DNA from: an uncultured Eubacteriales bacterium
GTDB taxonomy: Bacteria; Bacillota; Clostridia; Christensenellales; CAG-138
Assembly (NCBI GenBank): GCA_902801845.1
Contig: CADCJW010000003.1
Location: 1 to 64,000, forward strand
Direction: 5' to 3'
DNA length: 64,000 nt
Below the pieces are notes generated by a model. It did not search any database. It saw only the letters and a list, made by a program, of their open reading frames with translations, and was not told the origin of the DNA. Shown one piece after another: positions 7,270-16,694 of the stretch. The position numbers and the translations under genes were made by a program. Positions within the stretch are counted from its first letter, which is position 1. Each line of letters opens with the position of its first letter.

Positions 7270-9615
7270 ATGACATTGGATAAGGTAGCCGTCGGCAAAT
7301 CCGCCGTGATCCGCACCGTGGGCGGGGAAGGGGCCCTGCGGCAGCATTTTTTGGACATGGGCATGATCCCCGGGGCGGAGGTCACGGTGGTGAAGCTGGC
7401 CCCCATGGGGGACCCCATGGAGCTGCAGGTCCACGGCTACGAGCTGACCATCCGCATGGCCGACGCCGGTGAGATCGAGATCGAGCCCATCGAGCGCAGG
7501 TCCAACCCCCACACGGGCATCTCCCGCATCCAAAAGAGCGAGCACCCGGGCCTGGGCGAGGGCGGCAAATACCATGCAAAGGGCGACGGGGATCCGCTGC
7601 CTCCGGGGACCACCCTGACCTTTGCCCTGGTGGGCAACCAGAACGCGGGGAAGACCACCCTCTTCAACCAGCTCACCGGCGCCAACCAGCACGTGGGCAA
7701 TTTCCCCGGCGTCACCGTGGATCGGAAGGACGGGGTCATCAAGGGCCATCCCGAGACCCTCATCACGGACCTCCCCGGCATCTACTCCATGTCCCCCTAC
7801 AGCAGCGAGGAGATCGTCTCCCGCAGCTTCGTCCTGGACGAGAAGCCCACGGCCATCATCAACATCGTGGACGCCACCAACATCGAACGGAACCTGTATC
7901 TGACGGTCCAGCTGCTGGAGATGCATATGCCCATGGTGGTGGCTCTGAACATGATGGACGAGGTCACCTCCAACGGCGGCTCCGTGGACGTGAACGGCAT
8001 GGAAAAGCTTTTGGGCGTGCCCGTGGTGCCCATCGCCGCCGCCAAGAATCAAGGCGTGGATGAGCTTGTCAAGCATGCCCTCCACATCGCTCAGTATCAG
8101 GAGCGGCCCACCCGCCAGGATTTCTGCGACAAGCGGGACCACAACGGCGCCGTCCATCGCTGCCTTCACGGCGTCATCCACCTTATCGAGGACCATGCCG
8201 AGCGGGCGGGGCTCCCCGTGCGCTTCGCCGCCAGCAAGGCGGTGGAGGGGGACCATCTGGTCCTGGACAAGCTGGCTTTGGAGGAGAACGAGCGGGACAT
8301 GCTGGAGCATATCATCGTCCAGATGGAGAACGAGTGCGGCATGGACCGGGCCGCCGCCATGGCGGACATGCGCTTCGACTTCATCGAAAAGGTCTGCGAA
8401 GCCACGGTCATCAAGCCTCGGGAGAGCAAGGAGCGGACCCGCTCCGAGCGCATCGACCGGGTGCTCACGGGCAAGTTCACGGCCATCCCCTGCTTCATCG
8501 GCATCATGGCCGCCGTGTTCTATCTCACCTTCAACGTGATCGGCGCCTTTTTGCAGGACCTTCTGGCCTCCGGCATCGACGGTCTCAAGGCCCTGGTGGA
8601 CGGGATGCTGACCTCCGCCGGCGTCAGCCCCACCATCCACAGCCTCATCGTTCAGGGTATCTTCGAGGGCGTGGGCAGCGTGCTGAGTTTTTTGCCCATC
8701 ATCGTCACCCTCTTCTTCTTCCTCTCCCTCATGGAGGACAGCGGCTATATCGCCCGGGTGGCCTTCTTCATGGACAAGCTCCTTCGGCGCATCGGCCTTT
8801 CGGGCCGGAGCATCGTGCCCCTGTTGGTGGGCTTCGGCTGCACGGTCCCGGCGGTCATGGCCACCCGCACCCTGCCCAGCGAGCGGGATCGGAAGATGAC
8901 GATCCTCCTGACCCCCTTCATGAGCTGCACCGCCAAGCTTCCCATCTACGCCTTTTTCGTCAGCGCATTCTTCCCCGGCAAGGGAGGCCTCATCATGACG
9001 GGCCTGTACCTTTTGGGCGTGCTCATGGCCGTCCTCATCGCCTATCTCTACAAGGGCACCCTCTTTAAGGGGGAGGCGGCCCCTTTCGTCATGGAGCTGC
9101 CCAACTATCGCCTGCCCAGCCCCAAGAACGTGATCCGCCTTCTGTGGGAGAAGGCCAAGGACTTTCTGCAGCGGGCCTTTACGGTGATCCTCATCGCCAC
9201 GGTGGTGGTCTGGTTCCTGCAAAGCTTCGATATCCGGCTGAACCCCGTGGCCGATTCCCACAGCAGCATCCTCGCTATGCTGGCAGGGCTGCTGGCGCCC
9301 CTGTTCCGGCCCCTTGGCCTGGGGGACTGGCGCATCTGCACCTCCTTCATCACCGGCTTTTTGGCCAAGGAGAGCGTGGTCTCCACCCTGGGCATCCTCT
9401 TTGCGGGGAACGTGGCCGCGGCCCTGACGCCCCTCTCCGCCGGGTGTTTGCTGGTGTTCTGCCTTCTCTACACCCCCTGCGTGGCCTCCGTGGCCGCCAT
9501 CCGCCGGGAGCTGGGGGGCAGGTGGGCGTTCGCCGTAGTCGTGTGGCACTGCGTCCTCGCCTGGCTGGTGGCCCTGCTCCTGCGCCTGGTGGGCCTTGCG
9601 CTGGGGGTGATGTAG
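7270..9615 (+). CDS. feoB: Ferrous iron transport protein, FeoA-FeoB fusion
   Basis: A 781-residue membrane GTPase importing Fe2+. Residues 1-75 are a complete FeoA domain (GGEGALRQHFLDMGMIPGAE is its signature turn), joined by a roughly 40-residue linker to FeoB. The G domain has G1 GNQNAGKT at 122-129, G2/switch region GNFPGVTVDRKDG, G3 DLPGIYSMSP and G4 NMMD. The C-terminal half has two Gate repeats with LVGFGCTVPAVMATRTL and ITGFLAKESVVSTLGILF, and about 8-10 transmembrane helices. FeoA-FeoB fusions are known in some Firmicutes. A small FeoB-associated protein follows at once. Confidence 0.96.
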   Translation: MTLDKVAVGKSAVIRTVGGEGALRQHFLDMGMIPGAEVTVVKLAPMGDPMELQVHGYELTIRMADAGEIEIEPIERRSNPHTGISRIQKSEHPGLGEGGKYHAKGDGDPLPPGTTLTFALVGNQNAGKTTLFNQLTGANQHVGNFPGVTVDRKDGVIKGHPETLITDLPGIYSMSPYSSEEIVSRSFVLDEKPTAIINIVDATNIERNLYLTVQLLEMHMPMVVALNMMDEVTSNGGSVDVNGMEKLLGVPVVPIAAAKNQGVDELVKHALHIAQYQERPTRQDFCDKRDHNGAVHRCLHGVIHLIEDHAERAGLPVRFAASKAVEGDHLVLDKLALEENERDMLEHIIVQMENECGMDRAAAMADMRFDFIEKVCEATVIKPRESKERTRSERIDRVLTGKFTAIPCFIGIMAAVFYLTFNVIGAFLQDLLASGIDGLKALVDGMLTSAGVSPTIHSLIVQGIFEGVGSVLSFLPIIVTLFFFLSLMEDSGYIARVAFFMDKLLRRIGLSGRSIVPLLVGFGCTVPAVMATRTLPSERDRKMTILLTPFMSCTAKLPIYAFFVSAFFPGKGGLIMTGLYLLGVLMAVLIAYLYKGTLFKGEAAPFVMELPNYRLPSPKNVIRLLWEKAKDFLQRAFTVILIATVVVWFLQSFDIRLNPVADSHSSILAMLAGLLAPLFRPLGLGDWRICTSFITGFLAKESVVSTLGILFAGNVAAALTPLSAGCLLVFCLLYTPCVASVAAIRRELGGRWAFAVVVWHCVLAWLVALLLRLVGLALGVM

Positions 9616-9616
9616 C

Positions 9617-9769
9617 ATGTGGCTCGATATCCTTTTAGGCGTCCTCATCGCCGCCGCCGTGGCGCTGGCGATGGGAAAGATGGTCCGTGACCGCCGCCGA
9701 GGCGGTGGATGCTCCTGCGGCTGCAGCGGCTGCACTCGGGCCGACTGCCCGAGCCACAAGGATCCCTGA
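9617..9769 (+). CDS. FeoB-associated Cys-rich membrane protein
   Basis: A 50-residue protein starting 1 base after the feoB stop codon. One N-terminal transmembrane helix (about residues 3-19) is followed by a basic MVRDRRRGG stretch and a Cys cluster CSCGCSGCTRADC near the C-terminus. This matches the small FeoB-associated Cys-rich family encoded after feoB in many Firmicutes, thought to assist iron uptake by an unknown mechanism. It is probably translated by coupling with feoB. Confidence 0.85.
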   Translation: MWLDILLGVLIAAAVALAMGKMVRDRRRGGGCSCGCSGCTRADCPSHKDP

Positions 9770-9788
9770 TCCAAGAACCATCCTTTCG

Positions 9789-9811
9789 GACCCCTCCGGG
9801 GGTCTTTTTTT
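9789..9811 (+). terminator. Terminator of feoB operon
   Basis: GACCCC (9789-9794) pairs with GGGGTC (9799-9804), followed by seven T. Confidence 0.85.
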
Positions 9812-9860
9812 GAATGCTCAGATAAAGACGTTCACTGAATAATAATATATCATTCATATA

Positions 9861-9890
9861 TTGGACATAATTTGACCATTGTGTTACAAT
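9861..9890 (+). promoter_or_regulatory. Possible promoter of the giant surface-protein gene
   Basis: TTGGAC (9861-9866), 18 bases, TACAAT (9885-9890), within an A/T-rich stretch between the feoB terminator and the surface-protein start at 10002. Overlapping alternatives exist, for example TTGACC at 9872, so the exact boxes are uncertain. Confidence 0.5.
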
Positions 9891-10001
9891 ACAAAATGGT
9901 TCAATAGGGGCAGTATATTTATGTATACCCCATATACATGATTCCCCAAAACTATGGTACAGGAAAACCGGCAAATCTTATTGAATTTGAGGAGGCTCTC
10001 C

Positions 10002-10526
10002 ATGCGTTCCAAGCGACTCGTATCCCTGATGATGGCCCTGATCATGGTGCTCACCCTGTTTGCGCCCACCCTTGCCTGGGCGGCGGAGGGCGACGGCGGG
10101 GAGGAGACCCCCACGGAATCCATGTCCGCTGCAAGCGAGAGCGGGGAGGCGGCGCCGTCTGAGGAGTCTCAGCCCGTCGAGACCGATCCGGAACCTGCCC
10201 CTGCGGCTGACCCGGAGCCTGCCGCCGATCCCGAGCCCGTGGCTGAGCCGGAACCGGAGTCTGCGGCTGAGCCGGAGCCTGCCGCCGAGAGCCGGAGCCT
10301 GCCGCCGATCCCGAGCCCGCGGCTGAGCCGGAACCCGTGGCTGAACCTGCCGCCGATCCGGAGCCGGAGCCTGCGGCTGAACCTGCCGCCGATCCCGAGC
10401 CCGTGGCTGAGCCGGAACCTGCCGCCGATCCGGAGCCCGTGGCTGAGCCGGAGCCTGCCCCTGCGGTTGACCCGGAGCCTGCCGCTGACCCGGAGCCTGA
10501 ACCGGAGCAGAAATATTATCGGCTGA
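10002..10526 (+). CDS. Surface protein, N-terminal fragment (signal peptide and start of PE/PA repeat)
   Basis: This frame encodes a signal peptide ([20 protein letters not shown], cleaved after AWA), an acidic linker and the first [16 protein letters not shown] repeats. After GAGAG at 10287-10291 the frame leaves the repeat and becomes Arg/Ser/Leu/Pro-rich, not repeat-like, to the stop at 10524-10526. Removing the dinucleotide AG restores the repeat into the next frame. The upstream ATG/GTG at 9954 lacks an SD. The piece past about 10290 is probably not natural sequence. Confidence 0.6.
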   Translation: MRSKRLVSLMMALIMVLTLFAPTLAWAAEGDGGEETPTESMSAASESGEAAPSEESQPVETDPEPAPAADPEPAADPEPVAEPEPESAAEPEPAAESRSLPPIPSPRLSRNPWLNLPPIRSRSLRLNLPPIPSPWLSRNLPPIRSPWLSRSLPLRLTRSLPLTRSLNRSRNIIG

Positions 10527-11340
10527 AGATCCAGGTCGATCCCAGCACCGCATCGGTCAAGGTGTACGTGCGGATCGATCCTACGGAAAAGGAACCGGTG
10601 CCGGATTATACCAAGGCCAACCCCCTGTCCAATCTGGAAAAAATGGAGCCGGGTCGCTATCACTATATCGCTACAGCGACAAACTATGTGATGTTGGAGG
10701 GGGACTTCTCCATCACGGATCAAGATGTGGAGCTGTCCCTGGTCCTGCAGCCCGTGGAGCCTGAGCCCGAGCCGGAGACTGAGCCTATTGCTGAACCTGA
10801 ACCCGAGCCTGCTCCCGCAACTGAACCCGAGGTTGAGCCTGTTGCCGAGCCGGTGCCCGAAGCTGAGCCTATTTCCGAGCCTGAGCTCGAGCCCGAGCCC
10901 GTTGCTGAGCTGGAGCCCGTTGCCGAGCCTGAACCCGAGCCTGCTCCTGTAACTGAGCCCGAGCCTGAGCCTGTTGCCGAGCCCGAACCCGAGACTGTTC
11001 CCACAACTGAACCCGAGGCTGAGCCCGTTGTCGAGTCCGAGCCTGAGACTGCTCCCGCAACTGAGCCTGAACCCGAAGCTGAGCCTGTTGCAGAGCCTGA
11101 ACTCGAAGCAGAGCCCGTTGCCGAACCTGCCCCTGCGGCTGAGCCCGTTGCTGAGCCCGTTGTCGAGTCCGAGCCCGAGACTGCTCCCGCAACTGAACCC
11201 GAGGCTGAGCCTGTTGCCGAACCCGAGGCTGAGCCCGTTGTCGAGCCCGAGTCCAAGTCTGCCCTTGCAACTGAACCCGAGGCTGAGCCTATTGCCAAAC
11301 CCGAGACTGCCCCTGCAACTGAGCCGGAGTCCAAGTTTGC
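10174..11340 (+). repeat. Low-complexity PEPA-coding repeat
   Basis: About 1.15 kb of degenerate 6- to 12-base repeats built from GAGCCT/GAACCC/GCTGAG-type codons, encoding Pro-Glu-Pro-Ala-Val stalk sequence. It contains the first frameshift (10287-10291). Such DNA is prone to slippage and to misassembly. Confidence 0.9.
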
Positions 11341-14300
11341 CCGTGTGGCTGAGCTTGAGGCGGCTGTCGAGCCTGCATCCGTAGTAGAGGAGCCCGCTTC
11401 AGCGACAGAAAGCGAGCCCACATCCGAGGCAGAGCCGGAAGAGAACACAGTGGAACTTGAGACGGGGGAACCTGCTCCAGAGGAGGAGCTGGAGGAAAAG
11501 TGGGTTACCTTCTCTGAATATAGAAGTGTAAGCATCCCCCAGGATGATACGGATCAACTGTTCAAAAACTTCGTCAACCAGCAGATGGGCAAAGGCGGAT
11601 CCCGAAGGGGACAAAAATCCGCTGGGGCTGGGGAAGGGTTGACCGGGCCTGCTAAGATCATCTATCAAACCGTTGCGCCGGCTATTCATGAGATAGCCAT
11701 AGGTGAACGGGCCGACACGACCTTTGTGTTTACGACCAGCGAATTAGGATTAACTGAATCCGTTCTGTGGACAGCAGCGGATCTTGGGGTTGAGCAGGTA
11801 TTCACGGAAAATGGACTTGTCGATGCGTTCTGGATTAAATTCTTTAAAACCCTGGATGTAGAACCGCTGTATGCTGCATTGCGTGCCGATAACCCCTATG
11901 ATCTGTATTGGATCGATGTTACGCAAGGACTCAAGTGTGGCCTAGATGGTTCAGATGGTTCGGTTAGATATGATGATAGTAAGACATGGATCGAGTTTTC
12001 AAGCGTTCGGATTCTGTTTAGTGTGGCATCTCCCTATCAGCAGGATGAAAACGAATTCATAATCAACACATCCATCGGTTCCACTGTGAACGCTGCTGGA
12101 GAGAAAGCAAAGACGATCGTGGCCCAATATGCATCGGCTTCGGATTATCAGAAGCTGCGCGGATATCGTAAAGAGATCTGCGATTTAGTAAACTATAACA
12201 CTGAAGCGATCAATGAGAGCAACAGCGGGACCATTTCATCCAGTGATCCCTGGATGGTCATTTGGGTGTTTGATGGGGATCCCAACACCAACGTGGTCTG
12301 CGAAGGATATTCGAAGGCTTTTCAGCATCTGTGCGATTTGTCAACCTTCAAAACTGGCATTCGATGCATCACCGTCACCGGCAATGCAGGCGAGGCTCAT
12401 ATGTGGAATGTGGTCCGCATGGAGGACGGAAAAAACTATCTCGTGGATGTGACCTGGTGCGATGAAAATGATTCCAGCAACGAGTCTTTCTTCCTAAAGG
12501 GATACGATGAGGACAGCGAGAGCTTGTACCCCACGTATTGGATCAATGGCATTGAACGCACATATGATTCCAGCTCCATGGCCATCTATGGGGAAGAAAA
12601 GCTGTCATTGCGCGCGCATGACTATAGTCCTACGATCACGAAAATCACCATGGACCAGCTGCCTGACAAGACCCAGTACGTTTTGGGAGACGAACTGGAT
12701 CTGACCGGAGGGACCGTAGCGCTTCAGTTTAGCGATGGCGCCATACAGGAAGTCGCTCTTACAGCAGAGGACTTGCTCGTCACTGGGTTCGATCCCTCGA
12801 CCGTCGGAACACAGACCCTGACGGTGACTTATGGGGATTTCACCACATCCTTTGAAATCAACATGGCCAACGGCACCTGCGGTGAAACCCTCTATTGGAC
12901 CTTCGATGAGTTCACCGGCACCCTGACCATCACCGGCAGCGGAGCCATGTATAACTACATGGATAATAGAGATCAGCCCTGGGAATCTTTGCGTAGCCAG
13001 ATCGAGGCCATCGTTCTGCCGGAAGGCCTGACCCATATCGGTGAGAGCGCTTTCGATCACTGCACCGCTTTGAAAAGCATCACGATCCCGGCAGGCGTCA
13101 TGTCCATCGGGCAGAGCGCGTTCACCTATACAGGCCTTGAAACGGTGACGTTTGAGGAGGGGTTCACGAGGCTCGATGATTGGGTCTTTGGATTTGGCTA
13201 TGGACCGATGAAGGTCAACGTCCCGAAGACGATCAAATACATTGGCAGTGGGAATTTTGATCGGTCGGATATCACGATCCAGTATGCTGGCACGTTGACG
13301 GATAAGGCAAAGATTGAGATCGGCGAAGGAAACGAGGATGCCGTCTGGCACTATACCTATGCCCAGCAGAGCGGGCTTTCCGTGATGGAAAGCGGCGAAG
13401 CCATGACCGTCGACATGGAATCGGGCACAGAAACGGAATTGAACGGGATCCTTCCGTCGGATCTGTTCGATGGAAGCGAGGAAAAGCCCTTGACCCTGAA
13501 TGCTCCGGCCGCCCATGTCACGTTCGATGCTCAGGCGGTCCAATCCATCGCCAGCCAGGCGAACGGTAAGGACGTTCAGATCGTCATCTCTGAAACGGAA
13601 GAAGAAAGCATTAAGACGGTTCAAATCACCCTCCAGGCGGGCGAGCAGAACGTTTTTGACGAATCTTCGGCTTCGGGCACGGCAACGATCACCGTTCCCT
13701 ATCAGGTGACCGAAGGAAACTGCCCTGTGGTCAATCTGGTTTCTGTGGATGCGGGAGAGACACAAAAGATGCCGGTCAAGGTGACGGGCTATGATGAATC
13801 CAGTGTCACCTTCGTAGTTCCCCACTTTTCCACCTATGAGATCAGCGAGGCCCCGGGCGTTACGGTCACCTTCATGGACGGAACTGAGGTTGTAAAAGAG
13901 ATCACCATTCCGCAGGGTTCGTTTATCGCTGAGGACGATGTCCCTGTGCTCGAGCCTCGAGAGGGCTATTCCTGTATCTGGTGCATGGATGAAGAGCTGG
14001 GAGCTCCGATGAACTTCAGTGATATTCCGATCCATGGGGACGACAATAGGACATGCGTTTTTTACGCCAAGTGGGTGGAGAACCTGAACTATTATCGGAT
14101 CACGTTTGTGGACGATGACGGTACGGTGCTGCAGAGCAGCGAGGTGGCCTATGGCGAAACGCCTGCCTACACGGGCGAAACGCCCACCAAGGCCGCAACG
14201 GCTCAGTATACTTACACCTTCGCAGGTTGGACGCCGGAAATTGCCAATGTAACTGGCGACGCCACCTACACGGCGACCTATACGGCGGCCGTGAACAAGT

Positions 14301-15232
14301 ATACGATCACCTTCCTGAACGAGGACGGCACGGTGCTGCAGAGCAGCGAGGTGGCCTATGGCGAGACGCCTGCCTATGCTGGCGAGACGCCCACCAAGGC
14401 TGCAACGGTTCAGTATACTTACACCTTCGCAGGTTGGACGCCGGAAATTGCCAATGTAATTGGCGACGCCACCTACACGGCGACCTATACGGCGACTGTG
14501 AACAAGTATACGATCACCTTCCTGAACGAGGACGGCACGGAGCTGCAGAGCAGTGAGGTGGCCTATGGCGAGACGCCTGTCTACACGGGCGCGACGCCCA
14601 CCAAGGACGCAGACACCCAGTATACCTACACCTTCGCAGGCTGGGATCCGGAGATTGCCAATGTAACTGGTGACGCCACCTACAAGGCGACCTATACGGC
14701 GACCGTGAACAAGTATACGATTAGGTTCGTGAACGATGACGGCACGGTGCTGCAGAGCGGGCTGGTGGCCTATGGCGAGACGCCTGCCTACACGGGCGAA
14801 ACGCCCACCAAGGCCGCAACGGCTCAGTATACCTACACCTTCGCAGGCTGGAGCCCGGAGATTGCCAATGTAACTGGCGACGCCACCTACACAGCGACCT
14901 ATACGGCGACCGTGAACAAGTATACGATCACCTTCGTGGACGAGGACGGCACGACCGTTTTGAAGGAAGCGACGGCCTATGACTACGGCACGGCAGCGGC
15001 GGATATCGTGAAGCCCGCCGATCCGACGAAGGCGTCTACTGATCAGTATACCTACACCTTCGCAGGCTGGAGCCCGGAGATTGCCAATGTAACTGGCGAT
15101 GCCACCTACACGGCGACCTATACAGCGACTGTGAACAAGTATACGATCACCTTCCTGAACGAGGACGGCACGGAGCTGCAGAGCGGGCTGGTGGCCTCTT
15201 CGCAGGTTGGACGCCGGAAATTGCCAATGTAA
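10337..15232 (+). CDS. Surface protein, central fragment (PE/PA stalk, transglutaminase-like, LRR, InlB repeats)
   Basis: A 1,631-codon open frame without its own ribosome-binding site; it continues the repeat begun at 10002. The first roughly 370 residues are Glu/Pro/Ala/Val repeats. A transglutaminase-like domain has the expected triad order: Cys in CEGYSKAF (codon at 12299), His in HMWNVV (12398) and Asp in LVDVTW (12446). Next come an Ig-like domain ([20 protein letters not shown]), LRR_5/BspA repeats ([19 protein letters not shown]) and a row of InlB-like repeats ending KYTITF or similar. The last 16 codons are out of frame after a deletion near 15198. An extracellular adhesion or cell-wall role is inferred. 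Confidence 0.7.
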   Translation: MAEPAADPEPEPAAEPAADPEPVAEPEPAADPEPVAEPEPAPAVDPEPAADPEPEPEQKYYRLKIQVDPSTASVKVYVRIDPTEKEPVPDYTKANPLSNLEKMEPGRYHYIATATNYVMLEGDFSITDQDVELSLVLQPVEPEPEPETEPIAEPEPEPAPATEPEVEPVAEPVPEAEPISEPELEPEPVAELEPVAEPEPEPAPVTEPEPEPVAEPEPETVPTTEPEAEPVVESEPETAPATEPEPEAEPVAEPELEAEPVAEPAPAAEPVAEPVVESEPETAPATEPEAEPVAEPEAEPVVEPESKSALATEPEAEPIAKPETAPATEPESKFARVAELEAAVEPASVVEEPASATESEPTSEAEPEENTVELETGEPAPEEELEEKWVTFSEYRSVSIPQDDTDQLFKNFVNQQMGKGGSRRGQKSAGAGEGLTGPAKIIYQTVAPAIHEIAIGERADTTFVFTTSELGLTESVLWTAADLGVEQVFTENGLVDAFWIKFFKTLDVEPLYAALRADNPYDLYWIDVTQGLKCGLDGSDGSVRYDDSKTWIEFSSVRILFSVASPYQQDENEFIINTSIGSTVNAAGEKAKTIVAQYASASDYQKLRGYRKEICDLVNYNTEAINESNSGTISSSDPWMVIWVFDGDPNTNVVCEGYSKAFQHLCDLSTFKTGIRCITVTGNAGEAHMWNVVRMEDGKNYLVDVTWCDENDSSNESFFLKGYDEDSESLYPTYWINGIERTYDSSSMAIYGEEKLSLRAHDYSPTITKITMDQLPDKTQYVLGDELDLTGGTVALQFSDGAIQEVALTAEDLLVTGFDPSTVGTQTLTVTYGDFTTSFEINMANGTCGETLYWTFDEFTGTLTITGSGAMYNYMDNRDQPWESLRSQIEAIVLPEGLTHIGESAFDHCTALKSITIPAGVMSIGQSAFTYTGLETVTFEEGFTRLDDWVFGFGYGPMKVNVPKTIKYIGSGNFDRSDITIQYAGTLTDKAKIEIGEGNEDAVWHYTYAQQSGLSVMESGEAMTVDMESGTETELNGILPSDLFDGSEEKPLTLNAPAAHVTFDAQAVQSIASQANGKDVQIVISETEEESIKTVQITLQAGEQNVFDESSASGTATITVPYQVTEGNCPVVNLVSVDAGETQKMPVKVTGYDESSVTFVVPHFSTYEISEAPGVTVTFMDGTEVVKEITIPQGSFIAEDDVPVLEPREGYSCIWCMDEELGAPMNFSDIPIHGDDNRTCVFYAKWVENLNYYRITFVDDDGTVLQSSEVAYGETPAYTGETPTKAATAQYTYTFAGWTPEIANVTGDATYTATYTAAVNKYTITFLNEDGTVLQSSEVAYGETPAYAGETPTKAATVQYTYTFAGWTPEIANVIGDATYTATYTATVNKYTITFLNEDGTELQSSEVAYGETPVYTGATPTKDADTQYTYTFAGWDPEIANVTGDATYKATYTATVNKYTIRFVNDDGTVLQSGLVAYGETPAYTGETPTKAATAQYTYTFAGWSPEIANVTGDATYTATYTATVNKYTITFVDEDGTTVLKEATAYDYGTAAADIVKPADPTKASTDQYTYTFAGWSPEIANVTGDATYTATYTATVNKYTITFLNEDGTELQSGLVASSQVGRRKLPM

Positions 15233-15345
15233 CTGGCAATGCCACCTACACGGCGACCTATACGGCGACTGTGAACAAGTATACGATCACCTTCCGGAAC
15301 GAGGACGGCACGGAGCTGCAGAGTGGGCCGGTGGCCTATGGCGAG
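14095..15345 (+). repeat. Tandem 207-bp repeats coding InlB-like units
   Basis: Near-identical units of 207 bp (69 codons) repeat across this stretch; equivalent AAG codons at 14297 and 14504 are exactly 207 bases apart. Each encodes [19 protein letters not shown], a [15 protein letters not shown] segment and [19 protein letters not shown]. The fifth unit is a variant ([13 protein letters not shown]). The sixth, near 15198, has lost about 67 bases between GTGGCCT and CTTCGCAGG, shifting the frame. Confidence 0.9.
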
Positions 15346-16389
15346 CAGTATGCTCTTCCGGCTTGTACGTTTAATCCGCCGGGAGGGAAGGTGTTTGACT
15401 CTTGGCTGGATGAAGAAGGCACGCATCATGAAGTGGGCGAGGAGCTTACAATCACTAAAGATATGACTTTCATGGCAACATGGAAGGGATATGCGGTATT
15501 CATTGGTGCTTCCGCATCCTTTAAGGGAAATATCAATTTGAACTTCTATATCAGAATGCCTGAATCGATAACGTCTGATGAAAATGCTTTTGTACGCATA
15601 ACATTCAATGGGAGCGAGGTGAATATTCCTGTTAAGAATATTGAATACAATAATACTCAAAAAGCGCATAAAGTTATTTTTACCATACTTGCAAGACAGA
15701 TTCGGGATACTGTTAACGTGAAGGTCTTTTCTGGGAATGGTGAATTAATGACCTTTATGAATTCAGGACGCACGAAGGAGTACACATATATCGGCTATGA
15801 GTATTCGTTATTTAAGTATACGAATGATTTGCTTAATAAGCCAGGTTATACTGAATTAGAGGAAAAATTGGCGCAGGCAGCTCAGGATTATTGCACGGCT
15901 GCTCAGATTGCCTTCAAGTATGAAGAAAGCGGATTGACTGTAAGCGACAGCGTTAAAAGTGTTGACTCACGCGATTTAGAAAAGTTTAAGGTTGAAAAAG
16001 GTGGAGCGTTCCCGGAGGGAGTATCTTCTAAAGGACTTACTGCTATGTTTAAAGAGGATAATTCCCTCAGATGGTATTTAAGCTTTAGCAATGGAGTAGA
16101 TCCAAATAGCTTCCAATATACATTAGACGGGAACACAATACAACTTAAGCGCAACGACCAAGGATATTATCTTGAATTAGCTAATATTTCTGCAAAGAAC
16201 TTAGGTGATGTTCATTGCTTCTCCGTATCGGATGGAACAGCGGCACATACGTATACATACAGGGCATCAGTGCTAACGTACGCAAGGAATTATGTTAAAA
16301 GTGGCACAGATGAAAACTTTATAAATCTTTGTAAAGCCTTGTATTTGTATTATGTTGCAGCAAAGAATTACTTTGCAAGTTTATCATAA
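15271..16389 (+). CDS. Surface protein, C-terminal fragment
   Basis: A 372-codon frame beginning within a [17 protein letters not shown] repeat unit, without an SD, and continuing the protein after the second frameshift. After the last InlB-like repeat, ending with FDSWLDEEGTHHEVGE, it encodes an unrecognised domain of about 290 residues ending SVLTYARNYVKSG and ALYLYYVAAKNYFASLS, a type of C-terminus I associate with secreted repeat proteins of gut Clostridia. Base composition drops sharply to A+T-rich from about 15,380 onward, unlike the repeats and the rest of the window, suggesting a separate origin for this domain. Confidence 0.6.
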   Translation: MNKYTITFRNEDGTELQSGPVAYGEQYALPACTFNPPGGKVFDSWLDEEGTHHEVGEELTITKDMTFMATWKGYAVFIGASASFKGNINLNFYIRMPESITSDENAFVRITFNGSEVNIPVKNIEYNNTQKAHKVIFTILARQIRDTVNVKVFSGNGELMTFMNSGRTKEYTYIGYEYSLFKYTNDLLNKPGYTELEEKLAQAAQDYCTAAQIAFKYEESGLTVSDSVKSVDSRDLEKFKVEKGGAFPEGVSSKGLTAMFKEDNSLRWYLSFSNGVDPNSFQYTLDGNTIQLKRNDQGYYLELANISAKNLGDVHCFSVSDGTAAHTYTYRASVLTYARNYVKSGTDENFINLCKALYLYYVAAKNYFASLS

Positions 16390-16407
16390 AAGAAAGGAGG
16401 ATGACCT

Positions 16408-16512
16408 ATGAAGGAAGCTTATGAAAAACTGGAAATGGTCACTATGATTTTTTCTGGCGAAGATGTGATCACTAGCAGTGATGAAGGCCCCATAATTAGC
16501 GACGACGACTAA
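16408..16512 (+). CDS. 34-residue acidic-tailed peptide, candidate peptide precursor
   Basis: A short gene with an excellent SD (AAAGGAGG, 16394-16401) and a stop before a strong hairpin. The product begins MKEAYEKLEMVTMIFSGEDV and ends in an Ile/Ser/Asp/Gly-rich tail finishing SDDD. Leader-like Tyr-Glu-Lys-Leu and Glu-Asp-Val-Ile features followed by a Ser/Asp/Gly tail resemble precursor peptides of modified peptides, and a PqqD-like gene begins 182 bases later. No radical-SAM or other maturase is within view, so this is a candidate only. It lies 19 bases after the surface-protein stop and could be on the same message. Confidence 0.6.
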   Translation: MKEAYEKLEMVTMIFSGEDVITSSDEGPIISDDD

Positions 16513-16533
16513 AGGATCGTTAAAAACCACAAG

Positions 16534-16569
16534 GAAAGTGGCAGGCAGGATGTTCTGCCTGCCACTTTC
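16534..16569 (+). terminator. Strong 15-bp hairpin after the short peptide gene
   Basis: GAAAGTGGCAGGCAG (16534-16548) pairs perfectly with CTGCCTGCCACTTTC (16555-16569) around GATGTT. There is no clean T-run after it (AGCATTTCGCT), so it may be a weak terminator, a 3' stabiliser or a processing site. Confidence 0.65.
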
Positions 16570-16694
16570 AGCATTTCGCTAATCATTTGTTTGAATATGG
16601 TAGAGAACAAAAGGACTCAAAATGCTTAGCATTATTGTTATATGATAGAATTAATTCAAAACAATTAACAGATGTTATAAAGAAAGGGGCAAAT

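Larger units (their letters stand above)
10002..16389 (+). pseudogene. Giant secreted surface protein, interrupted by two frameshifts
   Basis: One long gene appears broken into three frames. The start at 10002 has SD GAGGAGG (9989-9995) and encodes a signal peptide ending LAWA. Order of the intended product, about 2,100 residues: signal peptide; Pro-Glu-Pro-Ala repeat stalk (about 10174-11340); transglutaminase-like domain (about 12200-12500); Ig-like domain; BspA-type leucine-rich repeats (about 13010-13190); InlB-like 69-residue repeats (about 14095-15345); an A+T-rich C-terminal domain. Break 1 is an extra AG in GAGAG at 10287-10291. Break 2 is loss of about 67 bases from one 207-bp repeat near 15198. 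Alternatives are phase variation or assembly error in repeats. Confidence 0.75.

Noticed and set aside
7234-9774. An 846-codon minus-strand frame opposite feoB
   Set aside because: Same compositional artefact; FeoB on the plus strand has all motifs.
12605-14035. A 476-codon minus-strand frame within the surface-protein gene
   Set aside because: No SD, no domain, and the plus strand encodes recognisable Ig and LRR repeats.
14095-15345. Regular repeats considered as a CRISPR array
   Set aside because: Units are 207 bp, contiguous, without spacers and in a coding frame of InlB-like repeats.
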